DNA of 13,089 nucleotides from RYN-431 sp036388295 (GTDB lineage: Bacteria > Planctomycetota > Phycisphaerae > Tepidisphaerales > Tepidisphaeraceae), in NCBI GenBank assembly GCA_036388295.1, contig DASVSC010000167.1, positions 1 through 13,089 on the forward strand, given 5' to 3'. Made by a program: the position numbers and the translations under genes. Below are positions 6,572 through 13,089 of the stretch, piece by piece. How positions within the stretch are numbered: the stretch's first letter is position 1; each line of letters opens with the position of its first letter. Below the pieces are notes generated by a model that was not told where the DNA came from, ran no database searches, and worked only from the letters and a program-made list of their open reading frames with translations.

Positions 6572-8248
6572 ATGACCGCATTGCTTCTCGCAGCCGTCGA
6601 ACTCGGCGGCTATATCAATGGCTTCAAGTTGTTGCCGTTCGTCTTGTTGTCGCTGGCCTGGCTGAAGGCGATGACCTGGGCGGACAAGGACGCCGACACC
6701 GCCCGCCTGCCCCGCGAAACGGTCAGCCTGGTGAACCTGAGCCTCTGGATCGTCGGCCTGCTGCTGGCGCTCATCGTGCCGACCTTCTGGGGCGCGCTGC
6801 CGGTCTTCCTTTTGTTCTTCGTCGCCAACGTCGGCGTCTACCTGATGTGGCGGAAGAAATCGGTCGGCCTGAAGGATTTGTCGCAGCAGTTCGCCGACTG
6901 GAAGCGGAACCTCGGCAAGAAAAAGGAAAAACGCGTCACGGCCAGCGAGAACGCGGTCGTCCTGATCGACCGCGGCGGCAAGCCCTACCCGCCGCCGGCG
7001 GACGATTCGCCCGCCCGGCCCGCGTACGACACCGTGCAGTCGGTGCTGCAAACTCCGGTCCGCTACGGCGCCAGCCGCATCGACCTGCGTCCCGTGGAGG
7101 GCGGCGCCGTCGTCCGCTACACGGTGGACGGCGTCACCATGGAGGGCAAATCGATTCCCAAAGAGGCGGCCACGAGCGCGATCGAATTGATCAAGCAACT
7201 GGCGCAGCTTGACACCGCCGACCGGCGCAAGCCGCAGAACGGCAAGATCAAGATCACCACCGAAGCGGGCCGGCACGAAGTCGAGGTCTACACCGCCGGC
7301 AGCACCAGCGGCGAGATGATGAAGCTGACGTTCGACTTCAAAAAGCAGTTCGATTTCCGCGTCGACTCGCTCGGCCTCCTGTCCGACCAGCACAAACAAG
7401 TCATGGCCACCGTTGCCGAGCCGGGCGGCATCGTCCTGCTGACGGCACCGGACGGACAGGGTCAAACGAACCTGGCGTACGCGATGCTGAAGCAGCACGA
7501 CGCGTTCCTGTCGAACATCCAGACCTTGGAGCGCAATCCGCCGATCGAGCTCGAAGGCATCACGCAGAACAAGATCAGCGGCACCGCCCCGTCGGGCGAA
7601 GAGACCAAGCAGATCGACTGGATGATCAGCCAGCAGCCGGACGTGCTCTTCCTCGACCGCTGCGACGACCCGCGCACCGCCATTGATCTGGCCAAATACA
7701 CCCAGGACGGCCACCGCGCTTACGTGGCCATGCGGGCGGGCAACACGTTCGACGCCTTGGCGCAGTGGCGCAAGCTCATCGGCGACGACACGCTGGCGAT
7801 CAACAGCCTGCGGCTGATCATCGCCGAGCGCCTCGTCCGCACGCTGTGCGAGGCGTGCAAGGTCGCCTACTCGCCCGAGCCCGAAGCGCTCAAGAAGATG
7901 AACATGTCGCCCGAGCGCGTGACCAAGCTTTTCCAGCCGCGCAAAGAGCCGATGCGCGACCAGAAGGGCAACGAAATCCTCTGCCCCTTCTGCCAGGGGA
8001 TGGCCTACAAGGGCCGCACGGGCGTGTTCGAATTGTTCCGTATCGACGACGAAGTCCGCCAGGCCGTGCAGGCGGGCGGAACGACGAACCAGTTCAAGGG
8101 ACTGTTCCGCAAGCAGAAGCAGCGTTATCTGCAGGAAGCGGCTTTGTCGCGTGTCGAAAAGGGAGAAACGAGCGTCGAAGAGGTGCTGCGCGTCCTGCGT
8201 GGCCCGTCATCGGGCAGCAGTTCCCGTTCCGCGGCCGCCCTCGATTAA
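6572..8248 (+). CDS. Membrane-anchored GspE/PilB-like protein with degraded ATPase motifs (predicted pseudo-ATPase)
   Basis: The 558-aa product has the architecture of the type II secretion/type IV pilus assembly ATPase family but with altered active-site motifs. Residues about 18-92 carry two or three hydrophobic segments (18-34, 54-70, 74-92), then a basic linker (KKKEKR). An N2-like domain at about 152-275 has ASRIDLRP, VRYTVDG and DRRKPQNGKI (214-225), matching the usual ASDIHIEP, VRYRIDG and ERRxPQDGRI. The motor-like domain follows. Walker A reads APDGQGQT (292-299), with Gln298 where the phosphate-binding lysine belongs. Walker B reads VLFLDRCDD (358-366) in place of the usual hydrophobic stretch plus GEIRD. 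The His-box histidine is Arg (near 388). The zinc tetracysteine is intact (C426, C429, C471, C474), as is RLVRTLC. ATP hydrolysis is unlikely; a scaffold or regulatory role is inferred. The start is set by AAGGAG. A CvpA-like gene follows after 48 bp. Confidence 0.87.
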   Translation: MTALLLAAVELGGYINGFKLLPFVLLSLAWLKAMTWADKDADTARLPRETVSLVNLSLWIVGLLLALIVPTFWGALPVFLLFFVANVGVYLMWRKKSVGLKDLSQQFADWKRNLGKKKEKRVTASENAVVLIDRGGKPYPPPADDSPARPAYDTVQSVLQTPVRYGASRIDLRPVEGGAVVRYTVDGVTMEGKSIPKEAATSAIELIKQLAQLDTADRRKPQNGKIKITTEAGRHEVEVYTAGSTSGEMMKLTFDFKKQFDFRVDSLGLLSDQHKQVMATVAEPGGIVLLTAPDGQGQTNLAYAMLKQHDAFLSNIQTLERNPPIELEGITQNKISGTAPSGEETKQIDWMISQQPDVLFLDRCDDPRTAIDLAKYTQDGHRAYVAMRAGNTFDALAQWRKLIGDDTLAINSLRLIIAERLVRTLCEACKVAYSPEPEALKKMNMSPERVTKLFQPRKEPMRDQKGNEILCPFCQGMAYKGRTGVFELFRIDDEVRQAVQAGGTTNQFKGLFRKQKQRYLQEAALSRVEKGETSVEEVLRVLRGPSSGSSSRSAAALD

Positions 8249-8283
8249 GCCGTCCGTCAGCACGCCCCGGCCGTCGCCGTTGC

Positions 8284-8288
8284 AGAGG
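8284..8288 (+). promoter_or_regulatory. Shine-Dalgarno for the CvpA-like gene
   Basis: AGAGG with eight bases to ATG 8297. The 48-bp gap after the GspE-like gene shows no promoter-like pair, which supports co-transcription. Confidence 0.6.
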
Positions 8289-8296
8289 TTATTGCC

Positions 8297-9535
8297 ATGA
8301 TCTTCTCCGTTGCCATCATCCTGATCGTCCTGGGTGTGACCTACATTCATTACCTGCAAGGCGCGTTCACCGCCGCCATCTCCGCCGCGTGCGCGCTGGC
8401 GGCCACGCTTGTGGCATTCGGCTATTTCGAGAACGCCATTAATTCCATGAGCCAGACCGGCTTCAGCGACTATGCCGCCGGCATGTCGCTGCTCGTGATC
8501 TTCGCGATCACCTATCTGGTGCTGCGGATCGGCGCGGACGCCCTTGTGCCGGGCAACATCGCGCTGCAGTTGTACGTCGAGAAGGCCGGTTCGATCGTCT
8601 TCGGCGTCGTCGCCGGCCTGCTCTGCGCGGGCACGTTCGCCATCGGCGTGCAGATGATGCCTATGGGCGCGGCCGTCTACGGGTACGCGCCTTACGAAGT
8701 CGAAAGCGAACGCCCCGTGGCGGTTCCCGCGACGATGCTCGGCAAATCGCGCGCCATCGATACATTCGTTTACAACGAAGTGGTGCCGGAGAAACTCGCC
8801 AATCCCAGCAGCCTGCTCTTGCCCGCCGACAGTCTGGTGCTGTCGCTGGTGAAGGTGACCAGCGGCGGGTCGCTCAGCGGCGCGCAGTCGTTTGCCGCCA
8901 TCCACCCCGACCTGCCGACCGAAGCATTCGCCACCCGCATCGGCGCTGAAACGAGCGGCAAGCACGTCATCCTGAACACCGCCAAGCAGACGAACGTGAC
9001 GTTAACCGGTTTGTACACGCTGCCCGCCACCATCACCGCGCTCGATACCGAAGTCTCAGACCTTCGGCCGAAGAAGTTGAACCTGACGTTCAAGCCGTCC
9101 ACGGGTGAACAGCTGCTGGCCGTTCGCGTGACGTTCAATGACGCCGCCGCCGACAAGGACGCCCACGTGCGCTTCACGCCGGCCGCCGCCCGCCTGGTCA
9201 TTGACGGGGAGACGTATTACCCGATCGGCACCATGGAAGGCGCGTCGCACATCGGGCTTAATCGCATCGACGACATGATCCCCGTGCAGCTGCAATCGGG
9301 CTTCAACGGCGTCGACCTCGTCTACGCCCTGCCGAAATCGGCCGCCGACGCGTTGGCCAAGCCGGCGGCGGAAGACGCCGTTCGATTCGTTGAGCTGAAG
9401 CTGTTCGGCCGAATGGATTTGTCGGGGAAAAAGGTCGAGCCGTATCCGGGCGCGTCGAAGACGATCAAACTGGCACGCAAGCCGACCAGCCCGCTCGGCC
9501 TGACCCTGAGGCCCGCCGCCGCGCCGACGCCGTAA
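8297..9535 (+). CDS. CvpA-like integral membrane protein with a large C-terminal domain
   Basis: The 412-aa product has four hydrophobic segments in its first 121 residues (about 2-20, 23-44, 62-78 and 97-121). The spacing and glycine-rich last helix (KAGSIVFGVVAGLLCAG) resemble the CvpA/colicin V production family, whose E. coli member is a small inner-membrane protein. The remaining 290 residues are not seen in typical CvpA. They are hydrophilic and beta-rich, with a section at about 250-330 (LAVRVTFNDAAADKDAHVRF, then LVIDGETYYPIG) that reads like an Ig-like domain of the DUF4352 style; that comparison is from memory. It probably lies outside the cytoplasmic membrane if both ends follow an even-helix topology with an external N-terminus, which is unproven. 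The gene sits 48 bp after the GspE-like gene and likely shares its transcript. The CvpA assignment is moderate; the C-terminal function is unknown. Confidence 0.65.
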   Translation: MIFSVAIILIVLGVTYIHYLQGAFTAAISAACALAATLVAFGYFENAINSMSQTGFSDYAAGMSLLVIFAITYLVLRIGADALVPGNIALQLYVEKAGSIVFGVVAGLLCAGTFAIGVQMMPMGAAVYGYAPYEVESERPVAVPATMLGKSRAIDTFVYNEVVPEKLANPSSLLLPADSLVLSLVKVTSGGSLSGAQSFAAIHPDLPTEAFATRIGAETSGKHVILNTAKQTNVTLTGLYTLPATITALDTEVSDLRPKKLNLTFKPSTGEQLLAVRVTFNDAAADKDAHVRFTPAAARLVIDGETYYPIGTMEGASHIGLNRIDDMIPVQLQSGFNGVDLVYALPKSAADALAKPAAEDAVRFVELKLFGRMDLSGKKVEPYPGASKTIKLARKPTSPLGLTLRPAAAPTP

Positions 9536-9621
9536 CGCCCGTTGCCGCAGAAGTCCGTGGTGGCCAGACAAGCCGAGTGAATACGCACGCGGACCTGCCT
9601 TGAACGTCCGAGCGGTATACC
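9536..9621. other. Convergent intergenic gap without clear terminator
   Basis: 86 bp between the converging CvpA-like gene and mnmE. The only pairing is a 5-bp stem (9590-9594 with 9606-9610) with an 11-base loop and no T-tract. I see no promoter, RNA gene or repeat in it. Confidence 0.5.
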
Positions 9622-10944
9622 TCACTTGCCGACGCAGAAGGAAGCGAACACCCGGCCGAGCACGTCGTCGGGCGTTACGCGGCCGAGTACTTCACCCAGC
9701 GCGTCAACGGCGCGGCGGACCTCCTCGGCGATGATCTCAGTCGCGTCGTCCGGCAGCGCCGCTGCCCGCACTAAGGCGCTACGCGCGGCATCGACGGCGG
9801 CGACATGACGGGCGGTCAACGCAAGGGCATCACCGCGATCTTCGCCGAACGCCAAAGCGTCCATTCGCTCACGCAGCACGGCCAAGCCGTGACCGTTCGC
9901 CGCCGAGACGACGGCTGTTTGGTCACTTTCGGTGGCCGGCTGCGGGAGCAGGTCTGCCTTCGTGTACACGACCAGATCCGCCGGCCGCGACAGCCAGGCG
10001 GATGTTGACTGGGTGACGTCGCGGACTTCCACCACGAAGTCGGCCTCTTCGACGGCTCGGGCGGCTCGCGCCTGCATCTGCCGGGCGATATCGTCGTCGC
10101 CCGCGCGTTCCAGGCCGGCGACGTCGATCACACGCACGAGCCCGCGCGCGAGCGCGACTTCGGCCGACAACGCGTCGCGCGTCGTGCCGGCGACGGGCGA
10201 TACCACCGCCCGTTCGTGCCCTGCGAGCGCGTTCAGCAGCGTGCTCTTGCCGGCGTTCGGCAGGCCGACCAGGACGAACGACGGCTCGCCCGTCAGCCGT
10301 TCGGTCCGGGCAGTGTTTGTGGCCAATTCATCCAACGCGGCGGCGGCGGCGGTCACACGGCGGCGCAGTTCGTCGCCGTCGATGAAGGCGATGTCTTCCT
10401 CCGCGAAATCGATATTCGATTCGAGCAACGCGAGCGCGTCGGCCAATGACCGCAACGGTTCGGCCAGTCGTCGCGACAGTTCGCCCGCCAGCAGCTGCCG
10501 GGCCGCACGGAGCTCGCCCGCGTGCGTGGCGGCGATCGTCAGCGCGACCCCTTCGGCCGCGGCCAGATCGATCCGGCCGTTGAGAAACGCGCGGGCGGTG
10601 AACTCCCCCGCTTCGGCCGGCCGTGCGCCGAGCGCGAGCAGCGTGTCGATCAGCACGCGCGCCAGCAGCGGGTTGCCGGGGAGGTGCAGTTCGACCAGGT
10701 CGTCGCCGGTATAGCTGCGCGGGGTGACAAAGGTGTAAGCCCATGCCGGGCAGGCGATGCCGTCGAAATGGAGCAGCACGCGTTCGACCGAACTCGGCCG
10801 CGCCTGGGCGCCGGGGGCGAGTCGGCGAAGCAGCCGAAAGGCGTCCGGTCCGGCGAGGCGGACGATCATCCGTGCGGCGGGACCGACAGCGGAACTGATC
10901 GCGACAATGGTGTCGGCCGGGTTCACGTCGGGCCTCTGGTTCAC
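9622..10944 (-). CDS. mnmE: tRNA uridine-5-carboxymethylaminomethyl modification GTPase MnmE (TrmE)
   Basis: MnmE works with MnmG to place the (carboxymethyl)aminomethyl group on U34 of tRNAs, using GTP hydrolysis and a folate one-carbon unit. The 440-aa length is near the family's usual 450. The N-terminal folate domain begins at DTIVAISS, and SYTGDDLVELHLPGNP plus EAGEFTARAFLNGRIDL are family signatures. The G domain shows GLPNAGKST (227-235), AGTTRD (252-257), DVAGL (274-278) and TKAD (328-331). The C-terminus is FCVGK, with the conserved cysteine at 437. Oddities: HGG of the N domain reads PGN, G3 has Val for Thr, G4 has Thr for Asn, and the region expected to hold the catalytic Glu (DxVExxG in E. 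coli) reads DDDIARQM. The start is GTG 10944 with a purine-rich site AGGGGGA just upstream; GTG 10926 is an alternative. It follows yidC on the same strand. Confidence 0.94.
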   Translation of the reverse strand: MNQRPDVNPADTIVAISSAVGPAARMIVRLAGPDAFRLLRRLAPGAQARPSSVERVLLHFDGIACPAWAYTFVTPRSYTGDDLVELHLPGNPLLARVLIDTLLALGARPAEAGEFTARAFLNGRIDLAAAEGVALTIAATHAGELRAARQLLAGELSRRLAEPLRSLADALALLESNIDFAEEDIAFIDGDELRRRVTAAAAALDELATNTARTERLTGEPSFVLVGLPNAGKSTLLNALAGHERAVVSPVAGTTRDALSAEVALARGLVRVIDVAGLERAGDDDIARQMQARAARAVEEADFVVEVRDVTQSTSAWLSRPADLVVYTKADLLPQPATESDQTAVVSAANGHGLAVLRERMDALAFGEDRGDALALTARHVAAVDAARSALVRAAALPDDATEIIAEEVRRAVDALGEVLGRVTPDDVLGRVFASFCVGK

Positions 10945-10950
10945 TCTTCC

Positions 10951-10977
10951 CCCTGGACTCAGGACGAAGAGTCAGGG
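10951..10977 (-). promoter_or_regulatory. Hairpin overlapping the mnmE ribosome binding site
   Basis: CCCTGGACTC (10951-10960) pairs with GAGTCAGGG (10969-10977): nine base pairs with one bulged base and an eight-base loop. In the mnmE mRNA its 3' arm runs into the AGGGGGA purine tract, whose end is six bases from GTG 10944. Folding would bury part of the Shine-Dalgarno, so control of translation start is possible. This is an inference. Confidence 0.4.
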
Positions 10978-11014
10978 TTGGGTTTGAGCAACTTTACGTT
11001 CGCCCTCACGCTAA

Positions 11015-11044
11015 CCCTCTCCCGTTGCGTGCAACGGGAGAGGG
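11015..11044. repeat. Perfect 14-bp palindrome of the CCCTCTCCC / GGGAGAGGG type between yidC and mnmE
   Basis: CCCTCTCCCGTTGC (11015-11028) and GCAACGGGAGAGGG (11031-11044) are exact complements with a two-base centre. It lies 25 bases after the yidC stop, so it may end yidC transcription or stabilise its 3' end, but there is no T-tract. The arm and the preceding CGCCCTCACGCTAA resemble a palindromic intergenic repeat that I know from many proteobacterial genomes (CCCTCACCC...CCCTCTCCC). Membership in a dispersed REP-like family is likely but not shown here. Confidence 0.7.
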
Positions 11045-11069
11045 AACAAGCGCAGATGCCGCTTGCAAC

Positions 11070-13089
11070 TTACCGCCGCTTATCGCGGGCTTTTTTCTCC
11101 GCCTCATTCCGAATCTGCTCGACCTTTTCCTGCATCTTCATGAACCACGCCACCGGCCCGCTGGCGGGCTTTTTCACCGCGACTGCGCCGCCCGGCGTTC
11201 GGCCGACGACTTCGCCGTCGACGAACGTCGGCCCGGCCGCAGCCAGGGCTTCGCGATCGGCGATGTGCTTGCGGACGATCTTGCTTTCGATGATGCCGAA
11301 GATTGTGCTCGCCAGGATGTACAGGTTCAGGCCCGACGGGCTGCTGTAGAGGAACACCGGGAACAGCAGCGTCATCCACTGCATCATCTTCTGCTGCTGC
11401 TCCTGTTCGGGCGTTGTCGCGATGGGCTTGGGCGTGACCTTCTGCTGCAGGAAGAACGCGCCGGCGAGCAGGAACGGGATGACGTTCAAGCCGTCGATGT
11501 GCAGGATCAGGAAATCGAACGGCTGCTTGAAGGCGATCAGGTGATCGGGCTTCGACAAATCGTCGATCCAGGTCATGCCGTACAGGAACGGGGCCTGTCG
11601 CAGTTCGAACGTGCTGCTCAGGCCGCTGTAGAGCGCGATCCAGATCGGCATCTGCAGGAACATCGGCAAACAGCCCAGCACGGGGGCCGCGCCCTGGGTC
11701 TTGTAGAACTCCATCATGGCCCGGTTCAGGCCCTCTTTGTCGTCGCCGTACTTCTTCTTGATGCGTTCGATTTCCGGGCCCATTTTTCCCATTTTGGCCA
11801 TGTTGACCTGGGCGCGTTTGGTGATGGGGTGCAGACAAGCGCGGACGACGAAAACCAGCGCGATAATCGCCAGGCCCCAGTCGCGTAGCACGGTCTGGAA
11901 GAAGCCCAGCAGCAGCATCAGGAAATCGACAAGCCAATGGAACGTGCAGAACGCGCACGAGCCGCCCGTTTCCAGCGTGTGCTGGTAGCCGAGGGCGAGG
12001 TAGTAAGGATTTTTGAGGAACTCGCGTTTGCGCGGGCCGAAGAAGACGCGTGCTTCGATGGCTTGGCTGCTGCCGGCGGCGAGGGTGAAGTCGCTCGTCT
12101 CGATGTCCAGCACGACTTGCCGCTTGGTCGGTTCGCTGTCCGGGTTCAGGGCCTGCGCCTTGGCCGACTTGATCCAGCTGCCGCTGGTCGGGCGGACGAT
12201 GCCGTTGAAGTAGTTGCCGCCCGCGCCGAACCAGAGCAGCGGCTGGTTTTCGTAAGTCGTGTAATCCTTGGTGGCGGAACTGCCGGACAGCGCTTCGAGG
12301 GCATCGAAGTGCATGATGATGGCGTTCTTCCCCTGATAGCCGGCGATGACCTGCCGGTCGCCGCCGCGCGGCTGTTCACTAGGCGGGAAGGTCGGGCCAT
12401 TCAGTGCGGACGAGACGACGATGGCGCGGTTCGTGCGGTTCACGAAGCCGTAGGTGAACTTGGTGTCGTACCCGAGCGGGCCGGTCGCGCCGCCCTCTTC
12501 ACGCGGAAGGATTTCGTAGGTTTTAACGAGCGTGAGCACGGGCGCACCGCCGGCGTCGGTCAGGTCGAGCGACAGCGTGGCGGACCGTTCGGTGGTGCGG
12601 TCGACGCGCCACAAGCCGCCGGTGAGCGGCTGGGAGACGCCGTCGATTTTGATCGACCGTGTCGCCAGGGCGAGCGTTTTGTCGTCGTACGGCTTTTCGA
12701 ACTCGAACGGGTCATTGGCGTCGACGCGTTCAGTGAACTGGTTCAGCACCACGCCCGCCAGCCCGCCGCCGACGGGCGAGACGCGCATCTGCAAGGCGAA
12801 CTGCTTGTCGTTCCGCTCGGCCGACCCGATCAGCACGTCGGCGGGCCGGGTGGCGGGCGTGTTGATCGACAGGCTGCCCGCGGGGCCGGTGGCGGCGGTG
12901 ACGAAGCTGCCGACCGGCTGCGTGGCGGACAGGATGCCGGGCGTCGTGCCGGGAGTCGTGCCGGGCGTCGTCGGCGTGCTTTCCGCAGGCCGCAACGCCG
13001 GCTGCGTGGCGGGCGGCGGCGGCAACAGCGCCCAGCCCGTCGACCGCTCGACGAACTGAAGCAGCGGCACCCAGCCGAATAAGATTACC
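11070..13089 (-). CDS. yidC: Membrane protein insertase YidC (Oxa1 family), 5' end beyond the window
   Basis: YidC inserts and folds inner-membrane proteins alone or with SecYEG. The frame is open to the right edge. The residues before the internal GTG at 13070 read VILFGWVPLLQF, which looks like the first membrane helix, so the true start lies outside. Numbering the visible part from 1, residues about 18-60 are a Pro/Thr/Ala-rich linker (PTTPGTTPGTTPG). About 60-360 form the periplasmic beta domain (P1). The Oxa1 core begins near 385 (WLVDFLMLLLGFFQTVLRD). VVRACLHPITKRAQ holds the conserved intramembrane arginine (416). The cytoplasmic helical hairpin is MGPEIERIKKKYGDDKEGL. GCLPMFLQMPIWIALY and SGLNLYILAST form later helices. 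The basic tail KKARDKRR probably touches the ribosome. P1 makes this the Gram-negative form. mnmE follows after 125 bp. Confidence 0.95.
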   Translation of the reverse strand, partial: VILFGWVPLLQFVERSTGWALLPPPPATQPALRPAESTPTTPGTTPGTTPGILSATQPVGSFVTAATGPAGSLSINTPATRPADVLIGSAERNDKQFALQMRVSPVGGGLAGVVLNQFTERVDANDPFEFEKPYDDKTLALATRSIKIDGVSQPLTGGLWRVDRTTERSATLSLDLTDAGGAPVLTLVKTYEILPREEGGATGPLGYDTKFTYGFVNRTNRAIVVSSALNGPTFPPSEQPRGGDRQVIAGYQGKNAIIMHFDALEALSGSSATKDYTTYENQPLLWFGAGGNYFNGIVRPTSGSWIKSAKAQALNPDSEPTKRQVVLDIETSDFTLAAGSSQAIEARVFFGPRKREFLKNPYYLALGYQHTLETGGSCAFCTFHWLVDFLMLLLGFFQTVLRDWGLAIIALVFVVRACLHPITKRAQVNMAKMGKMGPEIERIKKKYGDDKEGLNRAMMEFYKTQGAAPVLGCLPMFLQMPIWIALYSGLSSTFELRQAPFLYGMTWIDDLSKPDHLIAFKQPFDFLILHIDGLNVIPFLLAGAFFLQQKVTPKPIATTPEQEQQQKMMQWMTLLFPVFLYSSPSGLNLYILASTIFGIIESKIVRKHIADREALAAAGPTFVDGEVVGRTPGGAVAVKKPASGPVAWFMKMQEKVEQIRNEAEKKARDKRR
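12936..12971 (-). repeat. Three tandem 12-bp repeats in the YidC linker
   Basis: GCCGGGCGTCGT, GCCGGGAGTCGT and GCCGGGCGTCGT follow one another without gaps, with one base difference in the middle copy. On the coding strand they give TTPG repeats in the Pro/Thr linker after the first membrane helix. The period is a multiple of three, so copy-number change would keep the frame. Confidence 0.85.

Noticed and set aside
6503..7714. 403-aa minus-strand open frame opposite the GspE-like gene
   Set aside because: It overlaps the well-supported gene that has an AAGGAG site and family motifs, and it is rich in Asp/Gln/Val/Arg as expected for an antisense shadow.
9590..9610. Small hairpin as terminator between the CvpA-like gene and mnmE
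   Set aside because: Only five pairs with an 11-base loop and no T-tract; expected by chance at this GC content.
13068..13070. GTG as the start of yidC
   Set aside because: The frame runs on to the edge and encodes hydrophobic residues (VILFGW) that fit the first membrane helix.
11937..13082. 381-aa plus-strand open frame opposite yidC
   Set aside because: Antisense of the YidC periplasmic domain; no motif, and Gly/Arg/Val/Asp-rich.
1..13089. CRISPR array, insertion sequence, tRNA or rRNA gene
   Set aside because: No regularly spaced direct repeats with unique spacers, no transposase frame and no cloverleaf or rRNA signature were seen on either strand by eye.

Overview
The window is GC-rich and densely coding. 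The overall gene style suggests a planctomycete, possibly Phycisphaerae: a long FliD with several flagellin-IN modules, an exported prenyltransferase/squalene-oxidase-repeat protein, a membrane-anchored GspE-like protein with tetracysteine motif, and a YidC with a Pro/Thr-rich periplasmic linker. That placement is an inference from family knowledge; no rRNA or tRNA is present to confirm it.

Layout. Positions 1-2016 (+) hold the 3' part of fliD, cut by the left edge. A candidate leaderless promoter that also contains a perfect 8-bp inverted repeat leads into an exported alpha-toroid protein (2057-3262, +). A strong hairpin with a GNRA loop (3267-3304) separates this gene from a convergent pair on the minus strand: a 191-aa protein of unknown function (5923-6498), then an alpha-glucan phosphorylase, glgP (3322-5841). 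A 73-bp divergent spacer with an inverted repeat next to a -10-like box leads to a two-gene plus-strand unit: a membrane-anchored GspE/PilB-like protein whose ATPase motifs are degraded (6572-8248), then a CvpA-like four-TM protein with a large C-terminal domain (8297-9535). The right end is a minus-strand pair, yidC (11070 to the right edge, 5' end missing) followed by mnmE (9622-10944). This matches the widely conserved rpmH-rnpA-yidC-mnmE neighbourhood often near oriC. The yidC-mnmE gap holds two hairpins, one of them a CCCTCTCCC-type palindrome.

How the genes relate. Most are housekeeping or structural genes with little functional connection: flagellar cap, glycogen breakdown, membrane-protein insertion and tRNA wobble modification. 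The most unusual element is the 6572-9535 pair. Its first product keeps the GspE fold signature and zinc tetracysteine but has lost the Walker A lysine, the Walker B glutamate and the His-box histidine, and it has membrane helices at its N-terminus. It looks like a membrane-bound pseudo-ATPase paired with a CvpA-like protein. I saw no CRISPR array, insertion sequence, tRNA or rRNA.
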